From Pseudomonadales bacterium (GTDB taxonomy: Bacteria > Pseudomonadota > Gammaproteobacteria > Pseudomonadales > Natronospirillaceae): a stretch of 59,033 nt of DNA. Below, piece after piece: positions 49,427-58,320 of the stretch. The notes under the pieces are model-generated. The model did not search any database. It had not been told where the DNA came from and saw only the letters and a list, made by a program, of their open reading frames with translations. The stretch spans positions 7,139 to 66,171 of the forward strand of contig JALJPK010000009.1 of assembly GCA_022968985.1 (NCBI GenBank), written 5' to 3'. Both the position numbers and the translations under genes were made by a program. How positions within the stretch are numbered: position 1 is the stretch's first letter; each line of letters begins with the position of its first letter.

Positions 49427-49990
49427 TCACTCGTTGTTTTGTGTATTGGCATCAACACTTGGTTCAATTGGTATACCAAAAGATGTTTGTGCTGAATGTT
49501 GTTGGTAATGCTCTTTTAATTGCTGTTGGATTAAAAGGCTTTCTTGTCCAATAGGAATTGCAATTGGATTACCCGTTGCCATAATTGTGTTTTGGTTAAG
49601 TTGTCCGGTTTGATCTTCAACAGTACTGTTAATAGCAAGAACCGTAGCGGCACAAACACTGGCTGCAATTGTTGCAGAGCCTAACCATTTTTTAGAGCGA
49701 TCAAACCAAGACGTATTAGCAGCTACATTCGATTGAATTTGGTCAGAATTTTCAATTTGATGAATGGATAGTTGATCAATCTCACCTTGTTCGTACAGGG
49801 CTTCATTTACTTTACTTAACACATCAAAGCTTTGTTCTTGATGGCATTTACTATGTCCAGACGCTACTTTTTTCCAGTCTGTCATTTTTTCTGGGTGGGT
49901 ATCCATTGCGTTTAATAAACGCTGAATATCCATGTTGTTAGCTTCGTTGTCTAAAAGAGCTGAAAAGCTTTCGTTAATTGGATCGGTCAT
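49427..49990 (-). CDS. rseA: Anti-sigma-E factor RseA/MucA
   Basis: 187 residues. The cytoplasmic N-terminal domain starts NESFSALLDNEANNMDIQRL, the RseA sigma-binding pattern (ES.SAL.DGE). A single membrane helix lies at about 103-122. A periplasmic C-terminal region ends with the segment that RseB and DegS/RseP act on. It holds RpoE at the membrane until envelope stress. It starts 10 bp after the rpoE stop. Confidence 0.92.
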   Translation of the reverse strand: MTDPINESFSALLDNEANNMDIQRLLNAMDTHPEKMTDWKKVASGHSKCHQEQSFDVLSKVNEALYEQGEIDQLSIHQIENSDQIQSNVAANTSWFDRSKKWLGSATIAASVCAATVLAINSTVEDQTGQLNQNTIMATGNPIAIPIGQESLLIQQQLKEHYQQHSAQTSFGIPIEPSVDANTQNNE

Positions 49991-50000
49991 AATCGGCTCC

Positions 50001-50585
50001 TTATGCAGATTTGCTACTTAAATGGTGGATTTCTTGGTCAACTGACGCTCTAGCTCTGAATATTCTTGAGCGAACCGTGCCAATTGGAGTGTCCATTGCT
50101 ATTGCAATTTCTTCGTAACTTAACCCGTCAAATTCTCTAAGGGTTAAGGCTGTTTTTAAGTCGTCTGGCAAAGCGGCTATGGCTTTATACAATTGATCCT
50201 CCAATTGTTTGGTTGCTAATGCATTTTCAGGAGTTAAAGTATCAGCTAATCGTTCTGAACCATCATATGAATGCGCGTCTTCTACAGCAACATCCCATTG
50301 TGGTACTTTTCGTGATTTAGCCATCAAATAGTTTTTAGCTGTGTTAATCGCAATACGATAAACCCATGTATAAAAGGCGCTTTCACCACGAAAATTAGGT
50401 AGTGCCTTATATGCTTTAATAAATGCGTCTTGGACCACGTCTTTTATTTCGTCATGGTCTCTAATATATCGGCTTACCACGCTCCCTAATTTGTTTTGAT
50501 ACTTTAGTACTAAAAGGTCAAAGGCGCGGTTATCACCTTGCTGAACGCGCTGAACTAAAAGCCAGTCGGAGTTTTCAACAATCAT
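50001..50585 (-). CDS. rpoE: RNA polymerase sigma factor RpoE/AlgU
   Basis: 194 residues from ATG 50585; the open frame extends to 50672 but would run across the promoter. Region 2 reads FDLLVLKYQNKLGSVVSRYI and DVVQDAFIKAYKALPNFRGE, and region 4 ALTLREFDGLSYEEIAIAMD then PIGTVRSRIFRAR: a classic ECF group 2 sigma factor. It directs the response to envelope damage. A matching sigma-E promoter (50612-50639) sits just upstream, so the operon should activate itself. Confidence 0.95.
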   Translation of the reverse strand: MIVENSDWLLVQRVQQGDNRAFDLLVLKYQNKLGSVVSRYIRDHDEIKDVVQDAFIKAYKALPNFRGESAFYTWVYRIAINTAKNYLMAKSRKVPQWDVAVEDAHSYDGSERLADTLTPENALATKQLEDQLYKAIAALPDDLKTALTLREFDGLSYEEIAIAMDTPIGTVRSRIFRARASVDQEIHHLSSKSA

Positions 50586-50611
50586 GAGGTAATCTCGTTT
50601 AATAAGTAATG

Positions 50612-50639
50612 TTATGACTTGGTTTGTCTTTAAAAGTTC
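50612..50639 (-). promoter_or_regulatory. Sigma-E-type autoregulatory promoter of rpoE
   Basis: On the minus strand the -35 GAACTT (50639-50634) and -10 TCATAA (50617-50612) are 16 bp apart. This follows the GAACTT-N16-TCnnA form of RpoE/AlgU promoters. It ends 26 bp before the rpoE ATG. This fits the well-known positive autoregulation of rpoE operons. Confidence 0.65.
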
Positions 50640-50792
50640 TGTATTTTCACTAATATTTATTGAATGTACCACTGCTTTTTGTAAAGGCTGTGGAGTGACT
50701 CAAATTGATACACAGCAAATTCTATTAATAAGTCTATAAATTTGGCCATAAGTTGCATAAAATCAACATAAATTACAACTATTTGAGATGTT

Positions 50793-52358
50793 ATGGACTT
50801 TGATGTTCTTATAATTGGTTCTGGAGCAGCAGGGTTAACCCTTGCTTTGAATCTACCCACCACTAAAAAAATCGCGATTGTTTGCAAGGGTGAGCTTTTA
50901 GATGGCTCGTCTTCTAAGGCTCAGGGCGGAATTGCGGGTGTGTTGGACGAACAGGATAGTTTTGAAAAACATATTGAAGATACTTTAAATGCAGGGGCGG
51001 GTTTATGTGATAAACGCGCGGTTAAATTTGCGGTTCGAAATGGAACCGATGCATTAAAATGGTTGATCGAGCAAAGTGTACCTTTTAGCTTAGAAGGTAA
51101 ACAATTACATTTAACCAAAGAAGGTGGGCATAGCCATCGTAGAATTATTCATGCTGCCGATGCAACCGGTTATGCCATTAGCTCCACTTTAATAGGTAAA
51201 GTAAAACAAAAAACAAATATCACCTTGCTTGAATATCACAGTGCTGTTGATTTAATTACCACGCGTAAATTGGATCTTCCTGGTAATCGCTGTATTGGAG
51301 CTTACCTGTACGATATTAAAAAAGAATCTGTTGATACGTGTCGTGCTCATCATGTTGTATTAGCTACGGGTGGAGCCAGCAAGGTGTATTTGTATACATC
51401 AAACCCCGATGGTGCTTCTGGTGATGGTATCGCAATGGCTTGGCGCGCAGGTTGTCGTGTGGCTAATATGGAATTTAATCAATTTCATCCGACCTGTTTA
51501 TATCATTCAAAAGCCAAAGCCTTTTTAATAACCGAAGCTATTCGAGGTGAAGGTGGGCATTTAACCTTACCTAATGGTAAACGTTTTATGCACAAATACG
51601 ATGAACGCAAAGAATTAGCGCCACGTGATATTGTGGCAAGAGCCATCGATAATGAAATGAAGCGAAAAGGTTTAGATCATGTTTTTTTAGACATCAGTCA
51701 TAAACCCGCTGAATTTGTAAAAGAGCATTTCCCGACTATTTACCAAAAATGCCTTAAATACGGAATCGATATCACCAAAGAACCCATTCCAGTTGTTCCT
51801 GCGGCGCATTATACCTGTGGTGGAATTATGACTGATTTAAATGGTAAAACAGATATTTCAGGATTGTTCGCAATAGGTGAATGCACTTATACAGGTTTAC
51901 ATGGTGCTAATCGATTAGCGAGTAACTCGTTATTAGAATGTGTGGTTTTTGGCCGCAGCGTAGCAACCACGATCATAAATAGTTTTGTTCATGACGAGTT
52001 TGATGATGTGCCTTTATGGGATGAGTCTTTAGTGACAGACTCCGATGAAAATGTAGTGATTTCCCATAACTGGGACGAAGTGCGTCGATTTATGTGGGAT
52101 TATGTGGGGATCGTTCGAACTGATAAACGATTAATAAGGGCGCAACATCGTATCAAGTTATTACAAGATGAGATTCAGGATTTTTACAGTAACTTTAAAA
52201 TTAGTAACGATTTATTGGAGTTGCGTAACTTGGTGCAAGTGGCAGATTTGATGATTGAGTCGGCACTTAAAAGAAAGGAAAGTCGTGGATTACATTATAC
52301 ATTGGATTATCCTGAAACAAATGAAAAAGCAAAAATTACAGTGTTGAGGCCAAACTAA
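50793..52358 (+). CDS. nadB: L-aspartate oxidase
   Basis: 521 residues. The FAD motif is [15 protein letters not shown] (about 4-18). Then come [13 protein letters not shown], the active-site region [43 protein letters not shown] and the family-closing [20 protein letters not shown]. It oxidises aspartate to iminoaspartate, the first step of NAD synthesis. It is divergent from rpoE, an arrangement seen in Pseudomonas and E. coli. Confidence 0.96.
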   Translation: MDFDVLIIGSGAAGLTLALNLPTTKKIAIVCKGELLDGSSSKAQGGIAGVLDEQDSFEKHIEDTLNAGAGLCDKRAVKFAVRNGTDALKWLIEQSVPFSLEGKQLHLTKEGGHSHRRIIHAADATGYAISSTLIGKVKQKTNITLLEYHSAVDLITTRKLDLPGNRCIGAYLYDIKKESVDTCRAHHVVLATGGASKVYLYTSNPDGASGDGIAMAWRAGCRVANMEFNQFHPTCLYHSKAKAFLITEAIRGEGGHLTLPNGKRFMHKYDERKELAPRDIVARAIDNEMKRKGLDHVFLDISHKPAEFVKEHFPTIYQKCLKYGIDITKEPIPVVPAAHYTCGGIMTDLNGKTDISGLFAIGECTYTGLHGANRLASNSLLECVVFGRSVATTIINSFVHDEFDDVPLWDESLVTDSDENVVISHNWDEVRRFMWDYVGIVRTDKRLIRAQHRIKLLQDEIQDFYSNFKISNDLLELRNLVQVADLMIESALKRKESRGLHYTLDYPETNEKAKITVLRPN

Positions 52359-52470
52359 CAATACTTTGTTAGTATTCGGCATTTTACATTTTAATAGTGG
52401 TTGTTCAATTTTAAGTAGTTCGGGGCTAATAATCTAAATCTAAGTCGAATGCTTAATTAAGGGTGTAACA

Positions 52471-52506
52471 GCACATTTTTAAACGGTCCGTTTTTTAAAA
52501 ATGTGC
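52471..52506. terminator. Nested-palindrome hairpin after nadB
   Basis: GCACATTTTTAAA and TTTAAAAATGTGC form a 13-bp perfect stem. The centre AACGGTCCGTT is itself palindromic. It lies between convergent nadB and the RluA-like gene, 113 bp after the nadB stop. It lacks a clear terminal T-run and is likely a shared transcript end. Confidence 0.5.
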
Positions 52507-52541
52507 GTAAATTTTACTATAAACTGAGTGTTACGATCTTT

Positions 52542-53309
52542 TTATAACCCTTCAAAATTTCTAGGTTTGCCTTTTACGGGGCAAATCAAAGCGATCGATT
52601 TTAAGGACACTTCTTGTGCAACGATTTCATTTTCTTCATCTAACTCACACACAATATTAAATAAATCATCTTCAATCCATTTTTTAGTGGCGCTGTGTGT
52701 ATCGGTTTTAATGATTATCGCCAAACGACTTTTATCAACATGCGCTCTATAAGACGTTTTAGTTACTACATAATCTTTAAGTGTCGTAACATCAATATCA
52801 CCTTTTACAGTTAACATTAAAGTAGACTCAATTTGACCGGCGCTTAACATGTCGTTTAAAGTATTAGTGATGTTTCTGGAATGTGCAATTAACATTAAAC
52901 CAGATTGGGCGTCACTAGGTTGGGTAATCACCCAGTAATCTTCACCTTTTCGTGCGTATTCAATTTGTCTGGATACACAATGGCTGTCTCCAAAGTTATC
53001 ACCTTGCATTGGTACACCTTGAGGTTTATACCATAAGGAATATTCTTCGCAGTCTTCAATTAACTCGCAGTTAAGTGCTTTGGATTCTAATCGAGCGTCA
53101 TCATAAAACACTTCAATGATATCACCTTCTTGAATTCGGCTGGTGGCTTTACGAATGCGTTGACGATGTTCACCATCTACTAACCATACCGCGCCAAGTT
53201 GAATGCATTTTTTCAAACGTGTTTTACTGATATTAATGTTATCGACTAAAAAATCGATTAATACATGAGAGTCTTCACGTTCTACTTCTAAGGCAACATC
53301 GGTGTGCAT
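52542..53309 (-). CDS. RluA-family protein with S4 domain, catalytic motif altered
   Basis: 255 residues. The N-terminal S4-like RNA-binding domain (about 14-75) contains VDNINISKTRLKKCIQLGAV and WLVDGEHR. A truncated RluA-type domain follows: LWYKPQGVPMQGDNFGDS corresponds to the K.aG..vhp block, and VITQPSDAQSGLMLIAHS to the HRLD.xTSGl.l.A. motif. The HR of HRLD is gone and the loop is one residue shorter, though an aspartate is kept. Pseudouridine synthase activity is therefore doubtful. It may be an RNA-binding descendant. No operon partner. Confidence 0.75.
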   Translation of the reverse strand: MHTDVALEVEREDSHVLIDFLVDNINISKTRLKKCIQLGAVWLVDGEHRQRIRKATSRIQEGDIIEVFYDDARLESKALNCELIEDCEEYSLWYKPQGVPMQGDNFGDSHCVSRQIEYARKGEDYWVITQPSDAQSGLMLIAHSRNITNTLNDMLSAGQIESTLMLTVKGDIDVTTLKDYVVTKTSYRAHVDKSRLAIIIKTDTHSATKKWIEDDLFNIVCELDEENEIVAQEVSLKSIALICPVKGKPRNFEGL

Positions 53310-53401
53310 AATGAGGTCCGGCTAAAAAAGAGAATATTCTACCTTAAAAAGAGCTTAATCAGGAAAAAACATATAAATTTCAATAGTTTACGAAAAAACG
53401 G

Positions 53402-53429
53402 TTGACTTAGTTTCGATAATCATTAATAT
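53402..53429 (+). promoter_or_regulatory. Sigma-70 promoter of tRNA-Ser
   Basis: TTGACT (53402-53407), a 16-bp spacer, TAATAT (53424-53429) and discriminator ACGCACC are the same elements as in the tRNA-Gly/Cys/Leu promoter. The spacer contains GATAATCATT, the core of a Fur-box half. Confidence 0.8.
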
Positions 53430-53442
53430 ACGCACCTGTGTT

Positions 53443-53533
53443 GGAGGGGTGGCTGAGTGGCCGAAAGCACCGGTCTTGAAAACCGACGTGGGTTGATAGC
53501 TCACCAAGAGTTCGAATCTCTTCCCCTCCGCCA
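53443..53533 (+). tRNA. serT: tRNA-Ser(TGA)
   Basis: Class II tRNA of 91 nt. Acceptor GGAGGGG pairs with CCCCTCC, the anticodon loop CGGTCTTGAAAACCG carries TGA, a long variable arm follows, then a T-arm with GAGTTCGAATCTC, discriminator G and encoded CCA. The CCA begins a perfect 11-bp inverted repeat, CCATTTTCTTT / AAAGAAAATGG (53531-53554), that may terminate or protect the transcript. Confidence 0.97.
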
Positions 53534-53554
53534 TTTTCTTTCTAAAGAAAATGG
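53531..53554 (+). terminator. Hairpin formed with the tRNA-Ser CCA end
   Basis: CCATTTTCTTT, loop CT, AAAGAAAATGG. A perfect 11-bp inverted repeat whose left arm starts at the encoded CCA of tRNA-Ser. There is no U-tract after the stem, so its role in ending transcription is uncertain. Confidence 0.45.
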
Positions 53555-53576
53555 TGGTTATCAACATGTTTACCTA

Positions 53577-54022
53577 TTTTGGCTGAAGCCAAACCTACAT
53601 TTTAAAAAATCCAAAAATCCAAAAATCCAAAAATCCAAAAATCCAAAAATCCAAAAATCCAAAAATCCAAAAATCCAATTGTTAGTTTCTTTTTGGTTAA
53701 AGTAAAACCTACACTTCAAATGTTTAATTTCTTTTGGTTTGCCCAAACTTACATTTTCGATGCGTTTAATATTTTTTGGCTAAATCCAAATCTACACGAT
53801 AAATACGTCTGATTTATTTTTGTAAAAAGGTAAATATACACTCCAAAGAATTACGTTATTAATGTAGGTCGAGCTTTGACTCGTCAATTCTAAATTAAAT
53901 AAGATGAACTAAAGCCAGATTATAAAATTTAACTACGGCGAAATATCATTGTAGGTAGGGATTTATCCCGAAAATAGCAATGTTACATATCGGACTAAAG
54001 TCAGAATTTGAATTTACAATCA
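53577..54022. repeat. Decayed cluster of REP-like hairpins (GTAG plus inverted repeat)
   Basis: Gene-free region after tRNA-Ser. About nine short units share TGTAGG (or a one-base variant) next to an imperfect inverted repeat. In minus orientation they are near 53577-53600 (TTTGGCT..AGCCAAA), 53690-53714, 53731-53754, 53774-53797 and 53821-53843. In plus orientation they are 53863-53886 (TCGAGCTTTGACTCG) and 53950-53973 (GGGATTTATCCC), with inverted partners at 53902-53936 and 53989-54022. The minus units are spaced about 40-44 bp. A 5' GTAG beside a hairpin is the known form of REP elements mobilised by RAYT transposases; no RAYT gene is in the window. Confidence 0.6.
53605..53676. repeat. 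Microsatellite: nine perfect copies of AAAAATCC
   Basis: Nine exact 8-bp units, 72 bp in all, inserted between the first and second REP-like units. Related 7- to 8-bp AAAATCC units occur at 21078-21095 beside a REP-like remnant. It is non-coding: the frame that crosses it has no credible start or family. Confidence 0.95.
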
Positions 54023-54188
54023 ATTTTGTGGGTTTAATGTTATTTAGTGAGTAAGACGACTTTAGTTTGAATAGTGTTGAGTTTTGTTGGGAGAAAACTG
54101 AAAGGTATAAGCCTTTATTTAAAGGCTTATCTATTTGGAATAGGTGTTTATGAGGTGTTTTATTATCAATTTTAGTAAATAACTGTCT

Positions 54189-55094
54189 TTAAAATATAAA
54201 AGTAAAAGCGATCACTGCAGCAACTACAAATAAAGCTTTCTGGATAATGTTAATAAATCCCATCAGCATGTCGTCGATCCTTTTTTGATTGTCCTTTAAA
54301 TAATGACCAAGTGCGCCATGCCAATCACCTGTGGCTTCTGCGCTCACTAACAGCTGTTTGCAAGCATGGGTGGCTGGAAGTTGTGCTTGATTGATGCTTA
54401 CCGTAATACTGCTGCCGTTTGCGCAAAGTTGGCTGGCTTTTAATAATTTGTTTTTAATTTTATTGGAAGTGAAAAAAGAAGCGGTTAGTTTTAGGGCGTC
54501 TGTATAATTAATGCCGCTTTGATTTAATTGATACAAACTATTAATACACACTTGATCAAAAAATATTTGATATCGTTCGCTGTTTTGATGACGATCTAAT
54601 TTACTTAACCAATAAAATACATCTTTTTCTAACTGCTTAAATATCCATTTAAAAACTAAAATTGTAATTCCTAATTTAATGCTCATACCAAATAGTATTT
54701 TTATCATAGACACTTCATTTGCGATAGCAACAGCCGCGCCACATAATACAGCGACAACGATAATAAAAAATGGATGAATTAATTTACCTTTTAATTTTTT
54801 AATTCGACTGTTGCGTTTAGTTTGGGCTAACTCAATTGTTTTTAATGCTTGCTCAACCATACCACTTTGTTCGGATGCTTTTAGCCAGCTTGCTTGATCA
54901 GAGCTAATTAAACCTTGATCTTGAAGAGCGTGAGAAAGTGTTTTGCCTTGTCTGATTTGTTTGGCAGCTTTGTGCCAAACATCAGATTTTGCATCAAACT
55001 GATTATCAAAAGCTGCAAGTTTTTCAATGGCGCTTGCCGCGTCCATACCGGCACTTAATAAAGTACCTAAATCACGAAAGATGAATTGTTTCAT
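54189..55094 (-). CDS. Orphan type II secretion/type IV pilus F-domain protein
   Basis: 301 residues. It has two T2SS-F helical domains (about 1-95, FRDLGTLLSAGMDAASAIEK; about 170-275, QLNQSGINYTDALKLTASFF) with membrane helices between them (about 105-150) and at the C terminus (about 280-300). This is the GspF/PilC platform layout, but the protein is about 100 residues shorter than usual, with no N-terminal cytoplasmic leader. No secretion or pilin genes adjoin it. Its ATG overlaps the polB stop (ATGA), so it is translationally coupled to polB downstream of lexA. Confidence 0.82.
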   Translation of the reverse strand: MKQFIFRDLGTLLSAGMDAASAIEKLAAFDNQFDAKSDVWHKAAKQIRQGKTLSHALQDQGLISSDQASWLKASEQSGMVEQALKTIELAQTKRNSRIKKLKGKLIHPFFIIVVAVLCGAAVAIANEVSMIKILFGMSIKLGITILVFKWIFKQLEKDVFYWLSKLDRHQNSERYQIFFDQVCINSLYQLNQSGINYTDALKLTASFFTSNKIKNKLLKASQLCANGSSITVSINQAQLPATHACKQLLVSAEATGDWHGALGHYLKDNQKRIDDMLMGFINIIQKALFVVAAVIAFTFIF

Positions 55095-57597
55095 AAATTT
55101 AATTGTCCTTGAAATGAAAGTGTATTTTCAAATGTGCTACCAATAAACTGTAATACATCGTCGCAAATGGGTTGAATCTGCTTCTCTATGTACCAATCTA
55201 AATTTAAAGGGCTGTTGTTATTGTGCTTGCGATCAAAAATCTCGGGGCCATTGAGTGTAATAATATATTCAATGGGGCTGCCTTTTCTGTATTTGTTTTG
55301 TTCTTCTTTGTTTAATTTTAAAATCGCTTGTATGTGAGGTGGAATCATCGCAACAAACTCACTTAAAGGTTTTCGTAATTTCTTTCTAAATAATAATTGA
55401 TGATTCAGTTTTCCTAGTTTTAAATCTTCAATTAAATGTTGTAAAAAATCTTTAATTTTATCTTGATCAGTAAAAATTAAAAAATATAAGTGTCTTTGCA
55501 TTGTTTGAGCAACTTCTGTCCAATCTGATCGAACGGCTTCCAAACCTTTGAAAACAATATCGTCTTCGGTTTTATCGCCAAACTTTAAACCAGCGTATCT
55601 TTTTTTACTGCCTTTTTCCATACCTCGAATACTAGGCATTACAAAGTATTCGTAATGCGCTTCAAACTCTAATTCTAAGTGCGACTCAATACTGTGCTGT
55701 TCTAAAAGTGTCATTTGCCAATATGTATTTAATTCATTTTGCAAAGCTTTAGCGTAAGCTGGAATATTTTCACAAGGTTGATCTAAATGCACAAAAATAG
55801 AATCGGTATCTCCATAAATTACTCGTAAGCCTTTTTGCTCAAACCAAATTTTACTTTGAGTTAATATTTGGTGGCCACGTAATGTAATTGAGCTAGGTAA
55901 TTGATGATTGAAAAAACGACAGCCAGGTGTGCCAAGTACCCCATAAAAAGAATTCATGATAATTTTTATAGCTTGTGATCTTGCTGATAAATTTTTCGAT
56001 TTGGCATCATCGCGCGCTTGCCAAAGTTGCACAATTAAATCAGGTAATATAGTTGCTTGTTTATCAAAAGCTGCTTGGTTAAATCCAGCAATAAAATTTT
56101 GTTGGTCATCAATTACAGTTTCTAATTGATCGTAATTAGCTGACAACTTTAAAGCGTGTTTAGCATTGGCTAAACCTAAAGGGTCAATTTTAAATGTACG
56201 AATAATACTGGGGTATAGACTTTTATAATCAAATACTAAAATATTTTTATACAATCCTGCAATCGAATCAAATACATAACCACCAGGGCTGCCGCCACCT
56301 TCGGGTTGTGTTGGTGGAGCGTGTGCTACAAATCCTTTCTGTGTAATAACGGTAAATAACGATAATCAAAGGCTTCGACCGATCCACCTAATCTATTTAA
56401 TGGAAGGCCAGTTAATTGTTCGCGTTGAAATAAATAACCGAATAAATCCGCTTTAATAAAAATTTCCCAAACCAGGTCACAATCTTCAATGTTGTAAGCA
56501 ATAAAGTTGTCACTGTCTTGTTCAAACATTCTGACAATTTCTAACGCACGTTGCTCGGGGTGATCTATTAATTTACCTTTGCCTAAAAAATGTTTAGCTA
56601 CAAAATCTAAAGAATATTTATTTAGGTGATAAGTGGTGTTTTTAAGTGCATCAATTCCATCAACAACAACACGACCTTCAATAATAAGTCGTTTACTGTC
56701 ATCGTTTATTCTTGATTTCCATTGAATGGTTTCTTGATTACGCCCCAGGGTTAAAGCAATATTTAACTTTTTGGCTTTTTGTTGAATAAATTGAAAATCA
56801 AAGTCCACCACCGACCAACCAATAATAATGTCAGGATTTACTCTTAAAAAATATTGGATAAATTGAATTAATAGAGTACTTTCGTCTGCACAAATATGAA
56901 TGTGTTCTTCATCGGTTTCAAAATTGTGATTATTTAAAATGAATACGTCTTTGTGTAATAGAAAGTTTTCAGGATATTGGTAACTGGTACAGGCAATCGA
57001 TAATAAACGTCCATCCACTATGGATGTCTCAATATCTAAAGACATCACACAAAAATCAATAAAATCAAAATTGTCGATGCTTTTAAGTTTTGGGTTATGT
57101 AATACAGTTAAATTTGGGTGAGATTTACTGGGCTGTACATGTGTCGAATCAAATTGGATCATCGCGCCAGCATGAATAAAACGTTCCATTAAATAACGAG
57201 AGGCGGGATTAACATCTGATTCAAAGGTAATAATGCTGGCTGAGGCGAGGGCTTGGCGAGCCATATAAATTTGTTTTTGGTTTTTAAAATACACCGCGCA
57301 AACGCGGTTGTAATCAAAAGAATTAAGCTCTAAATCTTTAATAGTCCAGTTGTCAGAGTTTTCAGAATTAGCTAAGTTTGTCGATTTTACTGAGTTTGAA
57401 TAGTTGGGTAAAACACGGGTAAGTACGTCAAAGGTTTTTTGTTTTTGTTTGTGTTCAATAAAAAAAAGAGGTCTAGTATCATCGATGATGATTTTAAGTA
57501 TGTTTTTTTGAGTTTTGAAATAAAAGGTGAGAATTAAATGATCGTCCACATCTTGCCAAGATTTTTGTAATAAAAAACCAGACAGAATATTAGACAA
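55091..57597 (-). pseudogene. polB: DNA polymerase II, split by a -1 frameshift
   Basis: Two frames together make one family B polymerase of about 830 residues. The first (57597-56326, TTG start with GAGG upstream) holds the exonuclease motifs: MSLDIETS, IIGWSVVDFDF and YNIEDCDLVWE. It stops right after PLLHRKDL. In the next frame the missing link GFVAHAPPTQPEGGGSPGGY follows from about 56335, leading into DYKSLYPSIIRTF (motif A), then KIIMNSFYGVLG (motif B) and YGDTDSIFVHL (motif C). One base lost from an A-run at about 56337-56342 (AGAAAGG) explains the split. All catalytic motifs are otherwise intact, so a recent mutation or a sequencing error is likely. It is an SOS translesion/repair polymerase. 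Confidence 0.88.
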
Positions 57598-57672
57598 AAT
57601 ATGAACCTCAATAATTAATTAATCAACGCAATGTGAAAGTGTAACTATTCAGACTGCGTTGAATCTAAAGAT

Positions 57673-58272
57673 TTATACCTGTCTGCGGATAATGCCTACA
57701 TAAACCCCTTCAACTACAAAATGACAAGAAGATGGATCCACTTCAATCACTTCAAACTCTTCGTTCTCAGGATGTAGATATATCACATTACCTTTGCGTT
57801 CGTAACGTTTAACAGTCACATTTTCGTCAATACGTGCAATCACAACGTCACCATTACGAATACGATCGGTTTTATGTACACCAATTAAGTCGTCTTCATA
57901 AATACCAATGTTCTTCATGCTCATACCGGTAACACGTAATAAATAGTCGGCACTTGGATAAAACATATTACTAGGCAAGTCCATATATTCATCAATATGC
58001 TCAGTAGCAAGCATAGGAGAACCCGCGGCTACGCTGCCAACAATTGGCAAACCTTTGTCTTTTTCAACAATTTTAATACCACGGCTTGCACCGGGCATAA
58101 TTTCAATCGCGCCTTTTTTAGCAAGCGCTTTAATATGTTCTTCAGCGGCATTGGGCGATTTAAAACCCAATGTTTTAGCCAGTTCGGCACGAGTAGGTGG
58201 ATAACCCGTATCTTTAATGCTTTCTTTAATCAGGTCTAACACCTGTTGTTGGCGAGTAGTAAGTTTAATCAT
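57673..58272 (-). CDS. lexA: SOS repressor LexA
   Basis: 199 residues. The winged helix-turn-helix DNA-binding domain (1-65) includes [20 protein letters not shown]. The self-cleavage site is Ala83-Gly84 (VAAGSP), with catalytic Ser118 (TGMSMKN) and Lys155 (VTVKRYE). It represses DNA-damage genes until RecA filaments trigger autocleavage. Two LexA boxes lie 17 bp and more upstream. polB follows 75 bp downstream with no LexA box of its own, so the two are probably co-transcribed. Confidence 0.97.
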   Translation of the reverse strand: MIKLTTRQQQVLDLIKESIKDTGYPPTRAELAKTLGFKSPNAAEEHIKALAKKGAIEIMPGASRGIKIVEKDKGLPIVGSVAAGSPMLATEHIDEYMDLPSNMFYPSADYLLRVTGMSMKNIGIYEDDLIGVHKTDRIRNGDVVIARIDENVTVKRYERKGNVIYLHPENEEFEVIEVDPSSCHFVVEGVYVGIIRRQV

Positions 58273-58289
58273 GTAAACTCCAAAAAATG

Positions 58290-58320
58290 CTGTTATTATA
58301 TACAGTGTAAGTATATACAG
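58290..58320 (-). promoter_or_regulatory. Two abutting LexA (SOS) boxes upstream of lexA
   Basis: CTGTTATTATATACAG (58290-58305) is a perfect CTGT-N8-ACAG box. GTGTAAGTATATACAG (58305-58320) is a second with one mismatch, sharing one base with the first. The nearer box ends 17 bp before the lexA ATG. Tandem boxes are the known arrangement for autoregulated lexA. Confidence 0.93.

Noticed and set aside
53457-53705. Plus-strand ORF with a repeated KSKNPKIQ pattern
   Set aside because: It begins inside tRNA-Ser and its repeats come from the 8-bp microsatellite; three units make one 24-base peptide period.
54107-54130. Hairpin ATAAGCCTTT / AAAGGCTTAT as terminator of the F-domain gene
   Set aside because: The stem is perfect, but there is no T-run after it on the minus strand and it lies about 60 bp past the stop. 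It is kept only as a possible RNA end.
56254-56345. Programmed -1 frameshift in polB
   Set aside because: The site AGAAAGG is not a canonical X-XXY-YYZ heptamer, no stimulatory stem or upstream Shine-Dalgarno-like element is evident, and polB is not known to be recoded. A lost base is simpler.
57598-57672. Separate LexA box for polB
   Set aside because: No CTGT-N8-ACAG or one-mismatch variant is readable between lexA and polB.
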